From Sweltsa coloradensis (Eukaryota > Arthropoda > Insecta > Plecoptera > Chloroperlidae): 64,000 nt of DNA. Shown here piece by piece: positions 1-10,634 of this stretch (the stretch's first letter is position 1; every line of letters begins with the position of its first letter). Both the position numbers and the translations under genes were made by a program. The stretch spans positions 248,001 to 312,000 of the forward strand of contig JAMZAV010002018.1 of NCBI GenBank assembly GCA_024449915.1. Direction: 5' to 3'. Under the pieces are notes generated by a model, which was not told the origin of the DNA, did no database searches, and worked only from the letters and a program-made list of their open reading frames with translations.

Positions 1-32
1 TAAGTAAAGCAATATTGATTTCTGAATTATTA

Positions 33-1565
33 CTAGGAAGCTTCGCAAACGCTTCTTTTAGTCGCGTTGATGGATGACCTTTTTTTAGTTTTTAGTTTGC
101 AATCTTTACTTTTGCAAGTGCTTTGTTTTGCTGCCTATGCATTGTAGGTGATTGTTGTCAAGTTTCTATTGTAACTTGTTGTTATTATTGGATGAGCGAA
201 GCGAAGACTTCAATTTCACCGACCCCCCAAAAAATTTAGCTCGGGTGTTTTTTTGTTTTTGTTTTTTTTTTGTTTTTTGTTTGTTTTTCCGTCTGTTTGT
301 TCGCTCTCTACCGGGCAAACGGCATATGCGATCTTGATGAAAATTTGACACGACCTTCGTTTTCTCTGAACTTAGACTTGCCACGTTTTTGGGTACAATC
401 GAAGAAATATTTCTCATGAATATCGTACTTTTACGATTTTTTTCGATTTTTAGTGCGATATTTTCGTGCCATTTGGGCCAATTCTGATCAAACGGGTGGG
501 GCTACAACGTTCATATTTCACATGGACATTAAGGTTATGGTGATGTATTGCTTTCTGAAAGAAAAAAATTGAAAAAGTTAGCCAGAATCGAGAGAAATAA
601 AGCTTTTAATATACGTTTTTTGACTTTTTGTGCGATATTTTCGTACCATTTGGGCCAATTCTGACCAAACGGGTGGGCTACAACGTTCATATTATACATG
701 GACATAAAGGTTATGGTTATGTAGTACCTTTGAAAGAAAAAGTGGAAACATTTAGCCAGAATCCATAGAAATAAAGCTTTTAATACAAGTTTTTTACGGT
801 AAATAATACCAATTGACAAGAAACAAAGAAACTTGACAACGTTCACCTACAATGCGTAGGCAGCAACACAAAGCACTTGCAAAAGTAAAGATATCCCACG
901 CAAACTAAAACCTTTAAAAAGCTCATCCATCAACGCGGCGGGACTTGAGCGTTTTCCTAGTTTACCGTAAAAACTTATATTAAAAGCTCTATTTCTATGG
1001 ATTCTGGCTAACTTTTTCAACTTTTTCTTTCAAAATGTACTACATCACCATAACGTTAATGTCCATGTATAATAATATGAACCTTGTTACCCCACCCGTT
1101 TGGTCAGAATTGGTCCAAATGACACAAAAATATCGCACAAAAAATCAAAAAACTTATATTAAAAGCTTTATTTCTATAGATTCTGGCTAACGTTTTCAAC
1201 TTTTTCTTTCAAAAGGTACAAAATCACCATAACCTTAATGTCCATGTATAATATGAACGTTGTAGCCCCACCCGTTTGGTCAGAAATGGCCCAAATGGCA
1301 CGAAAATATCGCACAAAAAATCGAAAAAAATCGTAAAAGTACGATATTCATGAGAAATATTTCTTCGATTGTACCCAAAAACAATACACCTCTAAGTTCA
1401 GAGATTTCAAAGGTCTTCTCAAATTTTCATCAAGATCGCATATACCGTTTGCCCAGTAGAGAGCGAACAAACAGACTAAAAAACAAACAAAAAAACAAAA
1501 AAAAAACACCCGAGCTAAATTTTTTTGGGGTCAGTGAAATTGAAGTCTTTGCTTCGCTCATCCAA
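33..1565 (-). mobile_element. HINE (Helentron-like) copy A, split by copy B
   Basis: A non-autonomous Helitron-superfamily element on the minus strand. Its 5' end (TTGGATGAGCGAAGC) lies at 1565 and it runs down to 961. After the insertion at 188-960 it resumes at 187 and ends with CTAG at 33-36. Near the 3' end, the CATCC subterminal inverted repeat is followed by an AACGC/GCGTT hairpin, then a CTAG terminus flanked by T. The core holds two direct repeats of about 190 bp (TTTGGGCCAATTCTGA-type motif). Subterminal inverted repeat, tandem core and 3' hairpin match the known HINE/DINE-1 plan; family membership is inferred. Short ORFs inside are not genes. Confidence 0.75.
188..960 (+). mobile_element. 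HINE copy B, inserted in copy A
   Basis: A nearly complete element from TTGGATGAGCGAAGCG (188) to CCTAG (960). GCTCATCC at 921-928 is the inverse of the 5' GGATGAGC. It is followed by a hairpin with stem AACGC/GCGTT and then TTCCTAG. Joining the flanks at 187 and 961 restores the copy A sequence, which can be compared with the matching stretch of copy B near 795-806. The joined site needs no target-site duplication, as expected for Helentrons inserting in T runs. Copies A and B lie in opposite orientation and together form a large inverted repeat. Confidence 0.8.
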
Positions 1566-1896
1566 AAATATACTACATTTAAAATTCTAAAATGTGTTTC
1601 CCCAGTCAATCAAAACTGATTTTCTTGGGTGAAATTTATGTAAAGCGGCTACGAACCAATCCAGTCGATGCCGACACTATTTCACTCGAAATGTTGTATT
1701 AACACGTTTAAGACAAGTACCATAATTGTCTTGGTCAGCTTCAAATTTGAGGCTTTACATTTTCCTCATGATTCGAAGAGACAAAAGAAAAGCTTTGTCT
1801 GATCCACAAACTATTGTCTGTGCCGAACTGTTTGACCCTCGTTAAATTAATGCTTGAAATCTAGTGCTAATAAATCAATGTTGTTTCTTTTTACAG
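1566..1896 (+). other. Intron sequence upstream of first visible ppk exon
   Basis: No exon or repeat could be supported here. The stretch ends in a polypyrimidine tract and the acceptor TTTTTACAG used by the exon at 1897. It is presumably intron of the pickpocket gene. Confidence 0.4.
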
Positions 1897-1956
1897 GTGC
1901 AAAGAGTACTCCGATTTGTGGATCTGGTAAAACAAAGTGCGTTGCATCGGCTGTAG
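1897..1956 (+). CDS. Pickpocket-type DEG/ENaC channel, internal exon (first in window)
   Basis: A 60-nt exon between acceptor TTTTTACAG and donor GTATGT. Two bases complete an upstream codon, then it reads AKSTPICGSGKTKCVASAV and ends in phase 1. The spaced cysteines (PICG, then KC seven residues on) resemble the cysteine-rich extracellular domain of pickpocket channels, just before the DCDCLPAC motif. The phase-1 end joins the next exon exactly (G+AC giving Asp). The preceding exons, with TM1 and most of the extracellular domain, lie beyond the left edge. The gene is therefore partial. Confidence 0.75.
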   Translation: MQRVLRFVDLVKQSALHRL

Positions 1957-2139
1957 GTATGTATGCACACAATATGAACATTGGCTTGATTCAATCCTTC
2001 TTTATTTCCACCCTTGTTTATTCATTGGCTCTTCAATTTTCCATTTCAACAATGTAATGTGAATCTCTTAGTATGGAATGATTCTTTGTCCATTCATAAT
2101 GGCCCCCTCCTCCCACTGGTCTTCATGACCTGCGATCGC

Positions 2140-2656
2140 CAGTGGCGGAACTTCGTTTCATGGGCCCACCCGAAAAATTTCCATGGGGCCCCCCTAACAG
2201 ATACATACATGCGTAGGCTCAGTGTTGAATTCAGGCTTTTCATCCCAGGCGGGATATATAATATCCCGGAAGTATTATATAGGGACCAAGCACGGTGGGC
2301 TTGAGGTCAAAGCCCCCCAACAATAGTGCCGCAGGCGAAAATTTTGAAAATCAGGTTTTTAGAGTGCGTTTGGTGCGTTCTAGAAAAAAGTTGTGGGCTG
2401 AATGCAATACCAAAATAATATAGTTTTTGTGAGTTGTTTTGTGTTGTGGACGCTAAACGTTCCTAAATATCCACTAGATTTCATCTTCAAACCGCTAGAT
2501 TCCCAAAACGGTCATTTTAGCAACAAAAACAAATACTATATTTTCCAAACAGTGTGAAATACTGTTTTTTTTTACTGAGTTTTTTTTAACGGTCCCCCTA
2601 AACCGCCTGGGCCCGTCCGCAGTTGCGGGCCCTGCGGGCGCCTAGTTCCGCCACTG
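2140..2656. mobile_element. hAT-type MITE in ppk intron
   Basis: A 517-bp element with terminal inverted repeats CAGTGGCGGAACT and AGTTCCGCCACTG. The 8 bp on either side (GCGATCGC and GCACTCGC) agree at 6 of 8 positions, which fits a decayed 8-bp target duplication. That length and the CAGTG termini fit the hAT superfamily. No transposase is present. It lies in the intron between the ppk exons at 1897 and 3196. Confidence 0.7.
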
Positions 2657-2664
2657 GCACTCGC

Positions 2665-3195
2665 TTAGGCCTACTTACTCGCTTCTCTTAATGACTGCAC
2701 CCCAAACCTCTCACTTACCTGCCAATACAACGAGTTTTCCCCCACTGGCAATCTTTAATGCTTCTGTTCAAATTAAAGGCAAGTATGTGTGGTAATAAGC
2801 GAAATTTGCACCACTAAAAAATGAAAGTTATTTATAATTTTCATCACCAATCCACCGCTTTGGGGAAAAACAAAAACAAATATGCCATTTTGACTTTTAT
2901 TCTAACCTGCAAGTCCTTCACAAGATCTCAGTCACAAATATTCTAAAGATATTCTATGCAAAAGGTAAGCCACTTTCAACTAAATGTTAAATAATTTTCA
3001 TTTCCAACGCTTTGGGCTTATCAAAAATGAAAATGAAATTTTAGATTTTGACCACACATATATATTCTCTGGATATCTCCAAGTCTTTATTTATTTTTCT
3101 ATTCTTTATTTTCTTTATTCATGAATTGTTTTCCACAGCCATATGTGAGTGTTAGTATAGCGTCGTTGACTCACAGGCCGATGCCCTTGTTTCAG
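2665..3195 (+). other. ppk intron, remainder
   Basis: AT-rich intron with no further element I can support. It ends at the acceptor TTGTTTCAG used by the next exon. Confidence 0.5.
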
Positions 3196-3412
3196 ACGAG
3201 CTTCTGTTGAAAGAGATCGAAGAGGGTCTGTCAGATATCAACAGCATATTCAACAGCGCGGCCAACAAGACTGCCCGCTACAAGGACTGCGACTGTCTGC
3301 CAGCCTGCACTGACCTTCAGTTCGACGCGGAAACCTCGCAGGCTGATTACGACTGGGTCAGAGTCTTCGGTGCGAATAGTGAGGGCGACACCGAGGACTT
3401 GTTCCCTCTGGG
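3196..3412 (+). CDS. Pickpocket-type channel, cysteine-rich exon
   Basis: A 217-nt exon, acceptor TTGTTTCAG and donor GTAAGA. After completing an Asp codon it reads about 71 residues, starting ELLLKEIEEGL. It includes CDCLPACTDLQFDAETSQAD, the hallmark DEG/ENaC segment C-x-C-L-P-x-C with the following acidic stretch. This is the last part of the extracellular domain before the conserved beta strand leading into TM2. NKT is a possible N-glycosylation site. The exon ends in phase 2 (GG), completed by the first base of the exon at 4585 to give Gly. Sodium-channel family assignment is firm; the orthologue within the many pickpocket paralogues is not determined. Confidence 0.9.
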
Positions 3413-3444
3413 GTAAGAGAAAGTCGAGACTATTCTAGCCCAGA

Positions 3445-4135
3445 GAATTGACGACTTAAATTGTACCCGCCTCCTGACGTCACGAGGCAACATGGCGGAA
3501 TTAGTTGGTATAAATCCTCATTTTGCAAGTTGACGCCTGCTTCACGGCGCAACACTTATCACGCTCTAACTTTTATTGTATTCATTATTTGGACAATATT
3601 TCAATGAATAATATTTAGCAAATATATCATTCTTTGTAATAGCGATTATTTCGATTTTTTTTACACAGTCGTTAGCTTGTTATAACAATGTACGCATCAT
3701 ACATGTGAAAATTATCAATGACTAAAGTTTTCTCAATAATTTATTTGACAAAAACTACTGATCGGATTTCGATAAGACCTCTTTAAAAATATGCATCAGA
3801 CTGTTTAGACAAGAAATGAACTAACTTTCTAGATAGAAAGTGCACTGAACGAAACTTTGCAGCATAGAGTAATATGCAGGGTATGTGTTTTTATCTAAAA
3901 TACGCACTCTTGACGGGCGGATGAGCCGTGAAAAAGTGCACGCTGCATATTACTCTATGCTGTAAATTTTCGTTCAGTGCACTTTCTATCTAGAAAGTTA
4001 GTATATTTCTTGTCTAAACAGTCTGATGCATTTTTAAAAAGAATTCTTGTCGAAATCCGATCAGTAGTATACCCAATACTGGTCACGTGACCTATCGATC
4101 GTTTTAAGCTCCGCCCATTTCGAGTCGTCAATTCT
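3445..4135. mobile_element. Foldback/MITE-like element in ppk intron
   Basis: The outer ends AGAATTGACGAC (3445-3456) and GTCGTCAATTCT (4124-4135) are perfect 12-bp inverted repeats. Inside, arms of about 130 bp (roughly 3759-3890 and 3944-4069) are near-perfect inverses around a spacer of about 50 bp. They share ACTACTGATCGGATTTCG and TTTCTAGATAGAAAGTGCAC. No coding capacity or clear target duplication. It could form a long hairpin in the primary transcript. Confidence 0.75.
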
Positions 4136-4584
4136 TTTATCCCCTAAACAATGTCCCTTGAGACTCCAGTCTGTATTTTTAACAAGTAAGCATTCTATCA
4201 TTTAGTTTATATTGTGTACACACTAACTCAATAATGCTTCGCTTTTATTCCTAGCCGCCATCACAAAGGTATTTTTTTTATTTTTTTTTTACTTTCTAAT
4301 GGGGAAACTGCCTGCATGCATTACGCTTGAGCAAACACTGTCCGTCCACCAAGTGATGGGTTTTGTTTTGTTTACGTCAGAATTATTATATTTGGGATTT
4401 TAGTAGTGACAAACTTAAAAATTGCATTGTGATGTATTTTCCATTTACATGGGAGTTTGGAGAGTTGATGCACTAATAATAAGGTTGTTGTTTAAGGTAA
4501 TTTGTTGGCTAGATTCACATTAACAACTCAGTATCGCTACAACATAAAAATTAAAAAGATTCAGTTTGTGAAATTTGTTTTCAG

Positions 4585-4676
4585 GCTGAACGTGGCAAGA
4601 GTGAACATTTTCTTCAAGGACTCCCAATTCATAACAAGTCGTAGAAGTGAACTTTACGGCCAGACTGACTTCTTAG
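4585..4676 (+). CDS. Pickpocket-type channel, pre-TM2 exon
   Basis: A 92-nt exon, acceptor GTTTTCAG and donor GTAAGC. It reads LNVARVNIFFKDSQFITSRR then SELYGQTDFL. This is the highly conserved stretch just before TM2 in arthropod DEG/ENaC channels (consensus about V-x-I-F-F-K-x-S-x-F). The exon starts with one base completing Gly and ends with one base; the next exon supplies two bases to make Ala. The phases are fully consistent, so the exon chain is well supported. Confidence 0.92.
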
Positions 4677-4920
4677 GTAAGCTGTTCCTATTGCTGAATG
4701 TGTAAAATAAAATATTAATTAATAATTAACATAAACATTTTAAAGGTCAATTCTGCTTTTATTTTTTAGTAAATGTATACCCTTTTCACTATTTTCATGT
4801 TCCTTCTTATCCGGAGAATCGTTTTGATATACTATTCCTAGAAAAGTAAAACTGGAAAAAATAACATGTTGGTATATCACATAATAAAATTTTATAAAAT
4901 GTAATACACTATTGTACGTA

Positions 4921-5020
4921 TTAATAAATAAATTCGTATTTTCGAGTCTACCTGCTCAGTTACCTAACGGATTTTCAGGAGGGGGAAATTAAATTTAAAG
5001 CCGACTAAGGCTTAAGCCCC
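4921..5020 (-). repeat. AATA-tailed dispersed repeat, copy 1
   Basis: A degenerate copy of a short family with AATAAATAAA, then TTCGTATTTTCGAGTCTACC, CTCAGTTA and ATTTTCAG. Better copies lie at 23416, 32990 and 46137. All have the AAATA-rich end on the left, so the likely element strand is minus. It lies in the intron before the last ppk exon. Confidence 0.55.
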
Positions 5021-5075
5021 CTTAAGAAAAGAGAAATGTGAATTTATTTAACGGGACTATTTCTCTCTTCCTCAG

Positions 5076-5284
5076 CCAACTGCGGTGGTCTCCTCGGCCT
5101 GTTCATGGGCTTCAGCATCCTTAGTCTGGTGGAGATTGTCTACTACTGCACCCTGCGAGTCGGCTGCAACATCTTCAGGAAGCAGGTACCCGCTGAGGCC
5201 AAAGATATGACTGTCCTGGCTTCACCTTTGATCGCAACCAATGACTCGGAGAAGCCAGACAAGACGTGGGTGGAGATGCCCTGA
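5076..5284 (+). CDS. Pickpocket-type channel, terminal exon with TM2
   Basis: The last exon follows acceptor TTCCTCAG and ends at TGA (5282-5284). It begins ANCGGLLGLFMGFSILSLVE, followed by IVYYCTLRV. This is the second transmembrane helix with the G-x-S selectivity filter (GFS) and the conserved LSxVE-IxYY end typical of DEG/ENaC channels. A cytosolic tail of about 40 residues ends in TWVEMP. The subunit would act as a trimer at the plasma membrane conducting Na+. Pickpocket members serve in mechanosensation, osmosensation and taste, but which role applies here cannot be told from the C-terminus. The reading frame is intact through all four exons. Confidence 0.95.
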
Positions 5285-6243
5285 GCTTCTTCCATGTTCC
5301 ATGGGAGATTTATTATTGTTCATATCTTGAATCTTGCCCAATTTGGAACTTTATTGTGCAAACTAGCACGAGTAGCTAAACAGCACAGCACGTTTTTTGT
5401 ACTCGGCTTGCACTGACCTATGCGAGCTTGCAATATTCAAGCTGTTCTGTGTCTCAACTTCGTACTTCTCGTTTTCCTTGTTAAAGGTGTGAGGAAGTGT
5501 CAAAAGTACCTATGTGATCCACTGTTACAATGGAGGGGATAAGATTTGTGTTGCATAATTTTAAGAGATAAGTTTTTTTTAGCATTTTAAGTTTTTTGAT
5601 GCTACAAAATGCTAATTTTTCTAAAAAATATTTTTTTAATTTTTTTAATACCTATTGAGAACTAGTTTAGCAGTGTATTCTAGTGTTCTATGTGATTATA
5701 TTGAATTGGATCATCAGAAGTGCAAGAAACACACTACATTTAGGGTTTTGGTGAACAGGAAAAAAATATATGACATAAAATGCTAAATTTTACAAAATTT
5801 AATTGCTAAATTTTATAAATTTTAAATGCGTAATTATTTGGAATGTATTGAGTCATAGATGCAAACATGATATTTTTTTAAATTAATTACACATTCTAGA
5901 AATGATTACAATTATTTAAAAAATTTCTATGGCACTGTTATCAAGGAAGTAATGCAACAATTTTACAATACTTCAGCTCAGTTTTTTTTTTGTCTCAATG
6001 AACGGTTTTGCTGTGTATGTGCACTGTGTAGAGGCGGTGTTTGGGCTTTAGACGGCACGCAAACAATGTATTAGGAAAGCAACATCACAGAAACTTTGGG
6101 TAGAATGTCTCAACATCAAGTATTTTAATTCTAATGTGTCAAACGACGTCAGTATTGTTTGGCCAGTTGCCAGTTCCTTCAACAATTCCTTTTCGATCAT
6201 GCTCTGTTCATTCCCAGTTGCTGGGTGTTGGGTGAAAAATAAA
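5285..6243 (+). other. Probable 3' UTR of ppk gene
   Basis: AT-rich sequence after the stop codon with no other gene visible. The first well-placed AATAAA I noticed is at 6238-6243, followed by a GT/T-rich stretch about 50 bases later that could serve as the downstream element. The cleavage site is inferred, not shown. Confidence 0.3.
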
Positions 6244-6779
6244 ATTATACCTTTTAACGCCTAGGTCAATCAATGACCACGTGACCATCCAGCGTGTTGA
6301 TTTTTGTTCCTCAACACTTCCCTGTCGTTGTACTTCATTTAACCTTGCGCCCCCAATCTATTTTCTGATCTCGTGTATGCTTACTTGCTTTTAGTTTGAT
6401 TAACCTAATTGAGAAAACTTTCCTAAACAATCCACAAAAACGTGTAGGCTATAATCTTATCGTGGCTCATGCAGCTCTCACACAGGTCTTCCTGGTTTCC
6501 CATAACACAAAATCTCATCATGTATTGACAGTATTGTGTTGTATTGTATTGTATTAATTATAAGCAGCTGTGGGATTACATATGATGCCATAACTAGTAT
6601 GTGTATCGTAACATAAGCATTGTCAAAATTGTTGGTATATATACATTGCATAATTTACAATTACAAACTACCTACTTTATTAATACAAGATAGATTATAT
6701 ACTAATAATTACAATTCATTATACATTTACATAGGCCTATACATCATATACAACATACATCACTCGTCGAGTGAGCAAG

Positions 6780-8470
6780 CCTATACACATTATGTCATGT
6801 TTCCTTGAAATCACTTTTATTATACAGACATTTTCTATAAGGTAGCTTCTCAGTTTTCTTTTAAACATGATTATATTTGTTTCAATTTTTATTTCCTCAG
6901 GTAGATAATTGAATAGTATTTTTCTTGCAAGGATTGGGGCTTTATCAATGATTTTTTGGATGAGCGTAGCGAGCGAAGCGAAGATTCCATTTCACTACAC
7001 TGGAGAAAAAAAATCCGGAATGTTTTTTTTTTCTTTTTCTTTCTTTCTTTCTTTCGTATTTTTGTGTGTCTGTTAACACGATTCCGGCTAAACCGATACT
7101 CCGATTTTGATGAAATTTTATGGAGGCCTTCGAAATCTCTGAACTTAGAACTGCCACGTTTTTGAGCGCAATCGGGAATTTTGTTCTTATAAAAATCGCA
7201 ATTTTACGATTTTTTTCGAATTTTAAAAAAGTTCTTCGACTTATAACTCCTACATGCTTTATCCGATTGTAATGATTTTTTAACACAACCTTAATTTTAT
7301 GAATTGAGATATAAGTGTGAAATTTGAGCCTAATCGAAAAATTATTTCTCATGAAAATCGAAATTTTACGGGTTTTTTCTTTTTTAAAACAATTCTTTGA
7401 CTTGTAACACCTACAAGCTTTATCCTATTGTAATGATTTTTTCACAGAACCTTAATTTTTTTGAATTAATATATTGTGTTAAATTTGAGCGCAATCAAAT
7501 AACTATTTCTTATGAAAATTGCAATTTTACGATTTTTTTCTTTTTAAAAATTACGATTAATTAAAAAAATTAAGTTGATTTTTTATTAAATTTAATTTAT
7601 TTAAAAAAAATCTTCGACTTAGTAATGATTTTTTCACAGAACAACAGAAAATCCGCGTAACACATGGCAGCTCAATGCACCAATTACGCTCATCCAACAA
7701 CGCGGCGGGACTTAAGCGCTTTCCTAGTAATTTAGTTGCTGGTAAGTGAAGGTTGTTCCTGTTCTGAATGTTGTTTGATTGTTCTGTGGGTATCGGAGTT
7801 CTTTACAAAGGTATCAAAGTGAAGTTCACGCACAAAGACTATAGTGTAATATATATATCTGTAAAGGACGGTAAGGATCTCTAGCGATTTAAAATTATTT
7901 ACACGATTGAGTTGGTTTTAGGTTAAGTAATATATCGTATTGCCCTCTTTTGGAGCCTGAATATCTTTAGAGTATTTATTTTGGGGCTGTTCCCCCAAAT
8001 TACTATGCCATAATTGAGATACGACTCGACTAAAGCATAATAATATGCTGATCTACGTAAGTTCATAATTATTACAGTAATGCTTTAGCTGTTTTATCAC
8101 AAATATGCCCAAACTTATCTTTTTATCAATATGTGATCAATGTGGTCATTCCAGGAAAGGTTTTCATCTATATATAATCCCAAAATTTTTGTAACCCTTA
8201 CCTGTTCTAGCCTGTGTTCCCCTATAAGTATGTTTACTTCCCTACTTTGTTTGTTGCCAGGATTGAAAACCATAATATTTGTTTTACTTGAGTTTACTTT
8301 AAGGGAGTTGGATACAAATTGCTGTACTACATCATTTGTTTCATCATGTGTCTACCTCAAGCTCGTCGATTGTCTTATAATACATGCTCAGGGTCGAGTC
8401 ATCTGCGAACAGAGTAATCTCACTTTTTAGTACTTTTTCACAGTTTTCTGGTATGTCATTAAATCTATCT
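6780..8470 (-). pseudogene. LINE reverse transcriptase remnant, split by HINE copy C
   Basis: On the minus strand, 8470 to 7728 encodes broken RT sequence. FADDS (8395-8409) is the polymerase catalytic motif. It is followed by SLKVNSSKTNIMVFNPG and ILGLYIDENLSWNDHI, the usual order in Jockey/CR1-like non-LTR retrotransposons. After the HINE at 6956-7727 the frame resumes with NNLHLPAT, then ILFNYLPEEIK and FKRKLRSYL, the usual C-terminal segment of such ORFs. Several stops interrupt it, so it is dead. The (TATTG)n tracts at 6536-6555 and 8562-8580 may be tails of this or related copies. Confidence 0.75.
6956..7727 (+). mobile_element. HINE copy C
   Basis: Runs from TTGGATGAGCGTAGCGAGCG to CCTAG. 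CGCTCATCC before the 3' end is the inverse of the 5' GGATGAGCG. It is followed by hairpin stem AACGC/GCGCT and TTCCTAG. The core has three direct repeats of about 162 bp, each with AATTTTACG and TTTTTTC (near 7197, 7360 and 7521). It is inserted in a T run of the LINE remnant; the LINE reading frame continues on both sides. Confidence 0.8.
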
Positions 8471-8629
8471 ATTTGTATTTATACCTATAACTAGAAATTA
8501 CAACTATTTCCCCTCATGTAAAACAATATTTACCTACTGCTTATTGGAGTAAAAATTGCTATTGTATTGTATTGTATTGTAAAAGAAAACGTCATCACTC
8601 CATTGAGTTGAAAACGTGTATTGCGGGCT

Positions 8630-8700
8630 TGTAAATTAAATAAATAAATAATTTGTAGTTAGAGTATACCCACTCAGTCATATAACTGACACTGCCTATC
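8630..8700 (-). repeat. AATA-tailed dispersed repeat, copy 2 (partial)
   Basis: AAATAAATAAATAA, then AGAGTATACCCACTCAGTCA and TATAACTGA, matching the left half of the family seen at 23416 and 32990. The right half is lost. Confidence 0.5.
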
Positions 8701-8751
8701 TCCAGGCCCACTATACGGAGGCGCAAGTGACTAAATAACTAGGGGTAAAGG

Positions 8752-9253
8752 TGTAACTAGCCCTTGTTTTGTTTGTTATTTTGGGGGGGGGGGGGCGACC
8801 ATTATTGTAATCTGAAAATATCAATGGTTAGTACGACTAGTGAAGTCATTGAGATATTAAATACACAAAGGTGAAGGGGTATGTGGGTACAATTTAGTCA
8901 TTGGTGTCACTAAAATAATTAATGGGTATATGCTGTACATGAGTGAACAATTGGGGGTCTGGAGGGGGGAGGGGAGCAGATAATGCGGGTCCGGGGCACG
9001 TAACTCCGGAATTTTTTCTGTGTAAGATTGTGTTTGGATCATTGAAGTATTTTGTTTTGACGATTTTTTTTTAATGTAACCTTAGGCCAATAAAGATGTA
9101 TGAAATAATTGCAAATTATTTAATTAAAAATATCTCAATACCTATGGTATTATTATCTCAATTAGTCTCAAATCAAATCAAATTTCCCCCCCCCCCTTCT
9201 GCCCCTCTGACCATTTTTGGGGGTCGGTCGCCCCGCTAGTTAGTACACCACTG
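8752..9253. mobile_element. hAT-type MITE flanked by GGTAAAGG
   Basis: The right end is GCTAGTTAGTACACCACTG. The left end begins TGTAACTAGC and appears to have lost the first six bases (CAGTGG). Identical 8-bp flanks GGTAAAGG occur at 8744-8751 and 9254-9261. It contains a long G run near its left end and a C run near 9184-9195, a trait shared with other members of this group in the window. A related right end with the same flank is at 58752. Confidence 0.65.
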
Positions 9254-9660
9254 GGTAAAGGGCTAGACAAGGTTAGGAGTTGAAATGTACAGGAGTTGGA
9301 GCTTAGGCAGAGGGTGTGACTGACAAAGGTTGGGAGGAAATGTCCAAGGAGCAAGGACTGTATTCTGAGTGACCTTGGAGCTGGAGAGGGTGTAACCTCG
9401 GAGAGAGTGTAACGCGGGCTCGGCGGCAGACGTACCGTGCAGTGGCGCTGGCGGCATATGTAGGAACTACCCGAGCACGTGCTATGTGTACAGGGGCTGC
9501 CGATGCGCTCGGCGGCAGGCGTACTAAGCAGGCGTACCGTGTAGTAGCGCTGACGGTGTATGTAGAAACTACTGGAGCCAGCTGGCTGGCTGCCCATGTG
9601 CTCGGCCGCTGTACAGCGGGCTGCCTAAGCTCTCTCTTGCAGGCGTACCGTAAGATGGCG
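9254..9660. repeat. Composite repeat P with ~105-bp minisatellite
   Basis: This segment is paralogous to 58753-59060: same start GGTAAAGGGCTA, same GTGACCTTGGAGCTG, and an identical block ending GAGCACGTGCTATGTGTACAG. From about 9417 it contains about 2.5 tandem units with GGCGTACCGTG, then TAGCGCTG and GTATGTAGAAACTAC. GC content is well above the neighbourhood. Small ORFs here follow from the high GC and have no recognisable product. Confidence 0.65.
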
Positions 9661-10634
9661 CTAAGTGTATTTTCTCTGCCTGTACTTCAAATGAGTGTCG
9701 GTGAATTCTTTAGATCTCGAGATCTCGATAATCCTTAGAGATTGTGAGGTTGTTCTTCATGACCTTGTAATCAATCAAGAGGCAATTAAAATCGTTATCC
9801 TATTCATTTATAATTAAAAATGCATTACCATACTGTTGTGTTGGCATGTATGTTTTAAAATAATTGTAACTAATGAATACAATACAGTGTAGGATGTTTT
9901 CTCAATTAATTCTTGTTAGCTTCCTTCTAGCAATACTTTGAACAAGAATCAGGTTTCATACTTACTATTGCAGCTGATTTGTGTAATGTTATAACGTTGA
10001 GTGAGTCACTCAACGGTTATAATATGAGTATTGTCTCGTATTTATTGTCCTCCTTTATAAATCAATATAAATAACTGAATATGATAAAAATTCAATGAAG
10101 GAATGAAAATTGGATTTAGGACATGCGTTTTAGGCAAATTCCTGATAGATCGGCTGACTTTCTCCACAGTTCTTTGAAACTTTGAACAATTGTCATGAAG
10201 GACTATACCTAATTTCAAATCAATACATTCATTTTTACGAATTTGTATTTTACCGTTTCCGTGATTTGTTTTGTTCTAAAATATTAACGACTCTAGGGCT
10301 GTCCATGCAAGCTTTCTTGACAAGATGTGAGTTTTGTCGGGTGCTTCCTGATGTCCGAGCAAATAGCTATTATTTTGTCATCCATCAAACATTGTAAAGA
10401 GACATGTATTTGTTTTTATTTGTGCGAACTTACGCTAACCAAGACGATGGTGATGAAACTACGAGGAAGCAGTACAACACGGACAAGTTCAGCAACGAAA
10501 ATAAGAATGCAGATCACGGTTCAGTCAGACTTCAGATACTCCAGCTTACACATACATACACCCACTTTGCGTGGCAAGGAGGAGGAGTTGGGAAGGAATG
10601 GCCAGAACTCGCCACTGGTTTCGTGTAGTAACCT
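9661..10634. other. No supported feature
   Basis: AT-rich sequence without convincing exons. Overlapping short ORFs at 10182-10783 run into a MITE and show no family resemblance, so I do not call them genes. Confidence 0.4.

Noticed and set aside
2014..2304. 96-codon ORF downstream of the first ppk exon
   Set aside because: It runs from intron into the hAT-type MITE at 2140.
6945..7352. 135-codon minus-strand ORF
   Set aside because: It lies inside HINE copy C; related ORFs in other copies reflect repeated DNA, not a protein.
9178..9738. Overlapping ORFs on both strands near 9.4 kb
   Set aside because: They fall in the GC-rich minisatellite and composite repeat, with no recognisable protein.
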